DNA of 64,000 nucleotides from Pseudomonadota bacterium (lineage in GTDB: Bacteria; Myxococcota_A; Polyangia; Haliangiales; Haliangiaceae). Under the pieces are notes generated by a model. The model was not told the DNA's origin. It saw only the letters and a list, made by a program, of their open reading frames with translations, and made no database searches. A program made the translations under genes and the position numbers. The stretch is from contig JAKSDA010000307.1 in NCBI GenBank assembly GCA_022360315.1, positions 36,711-100,710 on the forward strand. Direction: 5' to 3'. Positions 59,948 to 64,000 of this stretch are shown here, piece by piece. Within the stretch, counting starts at the first letter, position 1; each line of letters begins with the position of its first letter.

Positions 59948-60754
59948 ATGCAGCAACGACAGACTTCTCGGACGCCGCACATCAAAATCGCCAGGGCCGA
60001 TCATGTAGGCTGGCTTTATTTTGACAACCCGGGCCGCAAGAATGCGATCTCTCTCGACATGTTTGCGGCGATCCCAGCGGTCCTCGACGATTTCGAGAGC
60101 GATGGAGACATTCGCGTCGTGGTCATGCGCGGTGCCGGTGAGGAATCGTTCATCTCCGGGGGCGACATTTCCGAGTTCGAGGGCAAGCGCAGCACAGAGC
60201 AATCAGTCCGGAACTACGACGCCACTGCGGCGCGTGCTGTCAATGCGCTGGAGCGCCTGTCCAAGCCGGTCATTGCCATGATTCACGGCTTTTGTCTGGG
60301 CGGCGGGGTCGAAGTCGCGCTCGGCGCCGACCTGCGTATTGCCGCGGAAGACGCCACATTTGGCATTCCGGCCAGTCGGCTGGGCATCGCCTACCCCTTG
60401 CCCTGGGTACACCACCTGGTCGCTCTTGTCGGACCGGCTCATGCCAGCGACATATTATTTACCGGGCGCCGGCTTTCCGCACAGGACGCCTGTGCGATCG
60501 GCCTGGTCAATCGGGTCGTGGCAAAAACCGAGTTGCAGGCAACCGTCGACAAATTGGCCGCGACCATCGCGCACAATGCGCCGCTATCGATCCGCGCTGC
60601 CCGCCGCTGTATCCACGAATCGGTCAAAGACCCTGCCGAGCGCGATGTCGCACTATGCGAACGTCTGATCCGCGACTGTTCGGCCAGCGAGGACCACGCC
60701 GAGGGCCGCCGCGCCTTTCTGGACAAACGCCGACCCGAGTTTCGAGGTCGATGA
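59948..60754 (+). CDS. Enoyl-CoA hydratase/isomerase (crotonase family)
   Basis: The protein has 268 residues. Crotonase motifs: the oxyanion-hole segment GAGEESFISGGDISEF, then IHGFCLGGGVEVALGADLRI and GIPASRLGIAYPLPWVHHLV. In the second motif the residue corresponding to the first catalytic Glu of enoyl-CoA hydratase is not obvious; the segment FGIPASRLGIAYP would carry the second Glu but has Ser-Arg. The exact reaction is therefore uncertain. It acts on an acyl-CoA in the cytoplasm. No other fatty-acid gene is nearby. Confidence 0.88.
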   Translation: MQQRQTSRTPHIKIARADHVGWLYFDNPGRKNAISLDMFAAIPAVLDDFESDGDIRVVVMRGAGEESFISGGDISEFEGKRSTEQSVRNYDATAARAVNALERLSKPVIAMIHGFCLGGGVEVALGADLRIAAEDATFGIPASRLGIAYPLPWVHHLVALVGPAHASDILFTGRRLSAQDACAIGLVNRVVAKTELQATVDKLAATIAHNAPLSIRAARRCIHESVKDPAERDVALCERLIRDCSASEDHAEGRRAFLDKRRPEFRGR

Positions 60755-60813
60755 TCCGGTCGGGGAATGCCGAGGCCGAGGCTGATTGCCGAAGCCGATT
60801 GCGAGACCGATCG

Positions 60814-60851
60814 CGAGGCCGATGGCCGATCCCGAGGCCGATGGCCGATCC
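60814..60851. repeat. Two tandem 19-bp repeats
   Basis: CGAGGCCGATGGCCGATCC occurs twice in a row, preceded by diverged versions of the same CCGAGGCCGA pattern from about 60768. The array begins just after the crotonase stop. Confidence 0.8.
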
Positions 60852-60860
60852 CGACAGCTA

Positions 60861-60899
60861 CACACGATCACGTTGAAAATGCTCCAACGTGATCGTGTG
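60861..60899. terminator. Perfect 15-bp hairpin
   Basis: CACACGATCACGTTG (60861-60875) pairs perfectly with CAACGTGATCGTGTG (60885-60899) around a 9-nt AT-rich loop. It could end the crotonase transcript (about 105 bp past its stop); no T-tract follows. Confidence 0.5.
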
Positions 60900-60989
60900 C
60901 GGCCCGACCGCTTCGCGCTCGGGCTGTCATTTTTGGGGCAAAACCCCCGGACGGCCGGACTGCCGGCCGGCTCGGCCGTTGGCCTCGCC

Positions 60990-61032
60990 AACAGAATCAC
61001 CTCGTTTGTTGCACAAACAAGGTGATTCTGTT
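60990..61032. repeat. Inverted repeat at the left flank of the MITE copy
   Basis: AACAGAATCACCT (60990-61002) pairs perfectly with AGGTGATTCTGTT (61020-61032), with an inner TTTGT/ACAAA pair. The left arm without the terminal T also occurs before MITE copy 1 (30374-30385), so it is a part of, or a companion to, the mobile repeat. Confidence 0.75.
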
Positions 61033-61035
61033 TAT

Positions 61036-61194
61036 AGCCGGTCCAAAAACCTCGGACCGAGCCAGAGCGGCGAGGCGCGCCGCCAGTGGGTACGCGAGGA
61101 GTGGAGAATACTGGGTGTATTTGACCGACGAGCAAGCCCGCTGGCGGTGATGGATCGCCGCTCTGGCGACGCGGAGAGTTCTTGGACCGGCTCT
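61036..61194. mobile_element. MITE-like foldback element, copy 2
   Basis: This copy is about 97% identical to 30416-30576 over 157 bp, with terminal inverted repeats AGCCGGTCCAAAAAC and GTTCTTGGACCGGCT and perfect inner repeats GCCAGAGCGGCGA/TCGCCGCTCTGGC. Its right end is 75 bp before the start of the first ATP-grasp gene, so it lies in or directly upstream of that operon's promoter region. Confidence 0.85.
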
Positions 61195-61269
61195 AAGCAC
61201 GACTGTGTTTGTACCTGATACCGTAGTGCTACGAATGCTCATGCGAGCAGACTTTGTAAGAGGTTTGTA

Positions 61270-62244
61270 TTGTCAACGTATGTCTTGTGTCTAACCCATA
61301 GCGGGGACTATTTTACGATCGACCGGGTCATGGAAGCCCTGGACCGGTATGGAAAACGACCGGTCCGGATCGATACTGATCGTTTCCCCACCAGCCTTCG
61401 CATTGCGCTTCAGCCAGAGCTAGGAGCCAGCCGTATTTTTTTGCCGGATGGACGTGTCATCAATGCCGGTCAGATCGGCGCGGTATGGCTGCGCAAGATC
61501 TTTCCACCCAAGTTCGACGAAGATCTAGAACCCAAGTTCCGCGACGGCTGCATGCGCGAATCGGCCGAGGCGTTTCGCGGAATGTTGGATCTATTGGCCA
61601 GCAAGCCATGGATCGACCCGTTGCGCACGATAGAGCGATGCGAGAGCAAAGCGGAGCAGCTACGGTTGGCCAAAAGCGTGGGCTTGAGTGTACCGCCAAC
61701 ATTGATCTCCAACGATCAGGACGAGGTTCGCGCATTTTACGAGGCGCAGGGCGGTGCGGTGGTGACAAAGATGTTGACCCCGCTTACGGTGAGCATGGGA
61801 AAACCCGACATGTTCGTCTATACCAGCCCAGTATCGCCGCAGGATCTGGACCATCTCGACGATTTGCGCTTCAGTCCCATGGTCTTTCAAAAGCGAATCC
61901 CCAAGGCATACGAGCTGCGCGCCATCTATGTGGACGGTGAATTGTTTTTGGGAAAGATCGAGGCCACGTCTGCGGACAAGGCGCCTATCGACTGGCGTCA
62001 TCCGAACGCGCACCAGTCATCCTGGCAACGCGGTGAACTTCCCGAGGATGTGAAACGTAAGCTCATCGCACTGATGGATGGGCTTGGGCTCGTTTTTGGC
62101 GCATTGGATATCATCAAGACACCGGATAATGACTACGTGTTTCTGGAAGTCAACCCTCGGGGGGAATGGGGCATGCTAGAAATGCAGCTCGATTTAGCGA
62201 TTTCAGATGCGATCGCCCGGGCCATCACCAAAAGGATGACTTAA
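61270..62244 (+). CDS. Graspetide-type ATP-grasp peptide ligase (MvdC/MvdD family), first of pair
   Basis: The protein has 324 residues from a TTG at 61270 with AGAGG 7 bp upstream; this start matches the family N-terminus (STYVLCLTHSGDYFTIDRVM). IDTDRFP (34-40), CESKAEQLRLAKSVGL and the Mg-binding FLEVNPRGEWGML of the ATP-grasp fold are present. In microviridin-type pathways such enzymes form ester or amide macrocycles between Thr/Ser/Lys and Asp/Glu side chains of a ribosomal precursor. It overlaps the second ligase by one base (TAATG). No precursor gene is recognised nearby. A MITE copy lies just upstream. Confidence 0.9.
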   Translation: MSTYVLCLTHSGDYFTIDRVMEALDRYGKRPVRIDTDRFPTSLRIALQPELGASRIFLPDGRVINAGQIGAVWLRKIFPPKFDEDLEPKFRDGCMRESAEAFRGMLDLLASKPWIDPLRTIERCESKAEQLRLAKSVGLSVPPTLISNDQDEVRAFYEAQGGAVVTKMLTPLTVSMGKPDMFVYTSPVSPQDLDHLDDLRFSPMVFQKRIPKAYELRAIYVDGELFLGKIEATSADKAPIDWRHPNAHQSSWQRGELPEDVKRKLIALMDGLGLVFGALDIIKTPDNDYVFLEVNPRGEWGMLEMQLDLAISDAIARAITKRMT

Positions 62245-63239
62245 TGACAGTTTTGATTATCACCCATAGCAATGACAATGAGAGTATCACGATGGTATCG
62301 CAAGCCATCGAAAAGCAGGGTGGCAAGGCGGTTCGTTTCAATACCGATCGCTTTCCCGGTGAAGATCGATTGGTTCTAGGATTGGGGTCCGGGGTCGAGC
62401 AATGCCTTATTACCGACAATGGAACCCTGGCTCTGGACGAAGTGACGGCCATTTGGTACCGCCGGGTGCGGATAGGCCAGAGTTTGCCCCAGGATTTGGA
62501 CCCGCAATTGCTCAGACCGGCCATCGAGGAAGCGCGGCGTACATTTATGGGCATGATGTCGACCCTGGATGTATTTGTCATGGACCCGATCCCAAATATC
62601 CGGTACGCGGAGAACAAACAACTTCAATTGCAGGTCGCCAAGCAGGTTGGATTGGAAATTCCCGACACACTTCTAACCAACCACAGCGAGGCAGTCCGGA
62701 GGTTCGCCGAGGCAAACGACGGCAAGATCATCACCAAGATGCAAACCTCATTCGCAGTCTACCAAGGCAAATCGGAATACGTGGTGTTTACCAACAAGAT
62801 GGATGAGGATGCTCTGAACGACATGGAAGGCCTCGACTTATGTCCCATGATCTTTCAGGCCAATATCGAGAAGGCATTGGAGTTACGGGCAACCATCGTC
62901 GGCGATCAGATCTTCTGCGCATCGATCGATTCGAGCGTATCCGAACAGGCCGAACACGATTGGCGACGCGATGGAATGGGTTTTATCAAGGACTGGCAAC
63001 CGTATGAGCTTGCCAAAGATCTCAAGACCAAACTGCTGCAACTGATGGACCGGCTTCATCTCAACTACGGGGCAGCTGACATCATTCTCACTCCCGACGG
63101 GCGCTATGTCTTTTTGGAAGTGAACCCTGTCGGTGAGTTTTACTGGCTCGATCTCTACACCAAACTGCCCATCTCGGAAGGGATAGCCCAGGTCTTGATG
63201 GGTCAAGCCTATCGTCGGCCCAACAATATCTGTGGCTAG
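62244..63239 (+). CDS. Graspetide-type ATP-grasp peptide ligase (MvdC/MvdD family), second of pair
   Basis: The protein has 331 residues from the ATG at 62244 (AAGGAT upstream), translationally coupled to the first ligase. It is a clear paralogue: VLIITHSNDNESITMVSQ, FNTDRFPGED, RYAENKQLQLQVAKQVGLEI, AADIILTPDGRYVFLEVNPV with GEFYWLDLYTKLPISEGIAQ. In two-ligase graspetide systems one enzyme makes the ester (lactone) links and the other the amide (lactam) links, or each handles a different ring; which role this one has cannot be told. No acetyltransferase or transporter of the microviridin type is adjacent. Confidence 0.9.
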   Translation: MTVLIITHSNDNESITMVSQAIEKQGGKAVRFNTDRFPGEDRLVLGLGSGVEQCLITDNGTLALDEVTAIWYRRVRIGQSLPQDLDPQLLRPAIEEARRTFMGMMSTLDVFVMDPIPNIRYAENKQLQLQVAKQVGLEIPDTLLTNHSEAVRRFAEANDGKIITKMQTSFAVYQGKSEYVVFTNKMDEDALNDMEGLDLCPMIFQANIEKALELRATIVGDQIFCASIDSSVSEQAEHDWRRDGMGFIKDWQPYELAKDLKTKLLQLMDRLHLNYGAADIILTPDGRYVFLEVNPVGEFYWLDLYTKLPISEGIAQVLMGQAYRRPNNICG

Positions 63240-63363
63240 CCCTGAATTAAGCGAACTCTCCGGCCAGGCTAGTTGTCGAGGCTATTTTTAGGTCGGTTGT
63301 GTGTATTGGAGTTACGCAATCTGATGAGTTGGCTCCAGGTTTGGTGTCCGAGAATCTGTCCAT

Positions 63364-63397
63364 CGGCCAAAACCACTACATGTAGTGGTTTTGGCCG
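63364..63397. other. 34-bp perfect palindrome
   Basis: The 17-base half CGGCCAAAACCACTACA at 63364-63380 is followed immediately by its exact complement at 63381-63397. It lies 124 bp after the ligase operon. Transcribed either way it gives a long hairpin. It could be a transcription terminator, or the edge of the adjacent transposase remnant. Confidence 0.85.
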
Positions 63398-63456
63398 GCT
63401 TCGGGATACAACTCGGCATGTGCGCTGTTTTCAGCGCCATATTGAGGGCAGGGGAC

Positions 63457-63732
63457 CTCGGCTGCACCGGTGGGATCTTTCACGTTACCAGGCCGATTGC
63501 GTACTGCGAGGCACTCGCCGCTACCTGCTCTGGAGCTCAGAAGAGGCTTGAATGACCAATCGCCCTTGTAGGAAAAATCAGCTCCCTCTTTCTGGACGCC
63601 GCAGACCTTCTTTATATGCGCATCCAAGTCGAGTGCGTCCAGCGTTGGCCGGCGTGGCGCGCCTTTCCTGACCTTATAGCTCCCCTTGTTTTTCTTGCCT
63701 CGCTTTCTACCTCTGGCTGCACTCTTCCACAC
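63457..63732 (-). pseudogene. IS1380/IS4-superfamily transposase fragment
   Basis: The minus-strand frame shows a transposase-like core: VRKGAPRRPTLDALDLDAHI, QKEGADFSYKGDWSFKPLL and SGECLAVRNRPGN, which match the DDE region near the first catalytic Asp (LDLDAHI) of IS1380-type transposases. The reading frame then degenerates (after GNVKDPTGAAE) and no upstream N-terminal or downstream C-terminal domain remains. It is a decayed fragment, not a functional element. Confidence 0.65.
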
Positions 63733-64000
63733 TGCGCATTGGAGCGGTGACAGAGGCAGCTCGGGAAGCGACCTATCAGTTTTTGAACAATCCGAAGGTC
63801 GAATTTACTCAGGTTCTGGAACCGCACAGTGCGCGGACGGCTGAACGGAGGCGGCTCGTGATCGTGCCTTGATGAAGGACGAGACAAGCGAGCGGCCATA
63901 TCTGTACTCCCGGCTCAAGATGGAGCTCCCCGTTGCACAGAGGTTTGCCAATCTCTCGGCCAGGAAGGCCAAAAAGGGCCAAAGCACTGCCAAGAAGGCA
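63732..64000 (+). pseudogene. IS4/Tn5-type transposase fragment, frame-disrupted, running off the window
   Basis: In one frame (63732-63872) the segment EAAREATYQFLNNPKVEF, then VLEPHSARTAERRRLVIVP, resembles the N-terminal DNA-binding region of IS4/Tn5 transposases; a TGA ends it at 63870-63872 exactly before the catalytic region would begin. A second frame from 63872 (MKDETSERPYLYSRLKMELP, then AQRFANLSARKAKKG) reaches the window end and resembles a later part of such enzymes. The two parts are joined by a deletion or shift, so this is a remnant. Confidence 0.55.

Noticed and set aside
61234..61293. 19-codon frame just before the first ligase as a graspetide precursor
   Set aside because: It overlaps the ligase start, is too short and lacks any Thr/Asp/Glu core or leader motif.
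63273..63551. 92-codon plus-strand frame after the ligases as a precursor peptide
   Set aside because: It spans the palindrome and the antisense of the transposase fragment, with no core-like repeats.

Overview
This 64-kb window is a high-GC, gene-dense stretch of bacterial chromosome, most likely from a myxobacterium or close relative (Myxococcota, formerly Deltaproteobacteria). The reasons are the many secreted lipoproteins and beta-propellers, an FHA-domain sigma54 activator, two Hanks-type Ser/Thr kinases (one fused to an AAA ATPase and TPRs), PATAN/DUF4388 plus Roadblock proteins, a SpoIIE-type phosphatase, an ECF/anti-sigma/caspase operon and a pair of ATP-grasp peptide ligases. NhaA and a DUF4212-type sodium/solute symporter would suit a marine or saline lineage. 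The genus cannot be told from the sequence alone. No rRNA, tRNA or CRISPR array was seen.

Layout. 0-10 kb: a HEAT-repeat exported protein, a 1511-residue internally duplicated propeller-like protein, a cupredoxin-like exported protein, an S9 peptidase lipoprotein and a class V aminotransferase. 10-19.5 kb: a membrane/regulatory locus with three DUF1622 paralogues (one fused to an acidic/basic repeat region and a helical toroid-like domain), an exported barrel-like protein, an FHA-sigma54 activator with a good sigma54 promoter in front of one DUF1622 gene, a 43-residue membrane peptide and strong RNA hairpins. 19.5-23 kb: lipoproteins and NhaA. 22.7-28 kb: a leftward cluster of exported TldD and TldE-like proteins, a small radical SAM protein and a nitrilase. 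28-36 kb: a double-receiver protein, a membrane protein, an IolG-like dehydrogenase, a beta-propeller lipoprotein, a SpoIIE phosphatase and an OmpA-domain protein. 36-44 kb: Amt, an outer-membrane barrel, a Roadblock/DUF4388 pair, a small membrane protein and RsgA. 44-49.4 kb: a two-subunit sodium/solute symporter and an ECF sigma, anti-sigma, caspase-barrel operon. 49-58 kb: a POT peptide transporter, aspartokinase and two Ser/Thr kinases. 58-64 kb: a lipoprotein with NFDNG repeats and a somatomedin-B-like module, an enoyl-CoA hydratase, a MITE-like repeat, and a graspetide (microviridin-type) ATP-grasp ligase pair with no recognisable precursor. The window closes with decayed transposase fragments.

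The strongest leads for new biology are four. (1) The ATP-grasp pair at 61.3-63.2 kb sits between a foldback mobile repeat and transposase debris and lacks a visible precursor gene. (2) The DUF1622/FHA-sigma54 locus. (3) The secreted TldD/TldE pair grouped with a radical SAM protein. (4) The caspase fused to a barrel-like C-terminus under its own ECF sigma/anti-sigma pair. A two-copy, about 160-bp foldback element (30.4 kb and 61.0 kb, about 97% identical) shows recent mobility in this genome.
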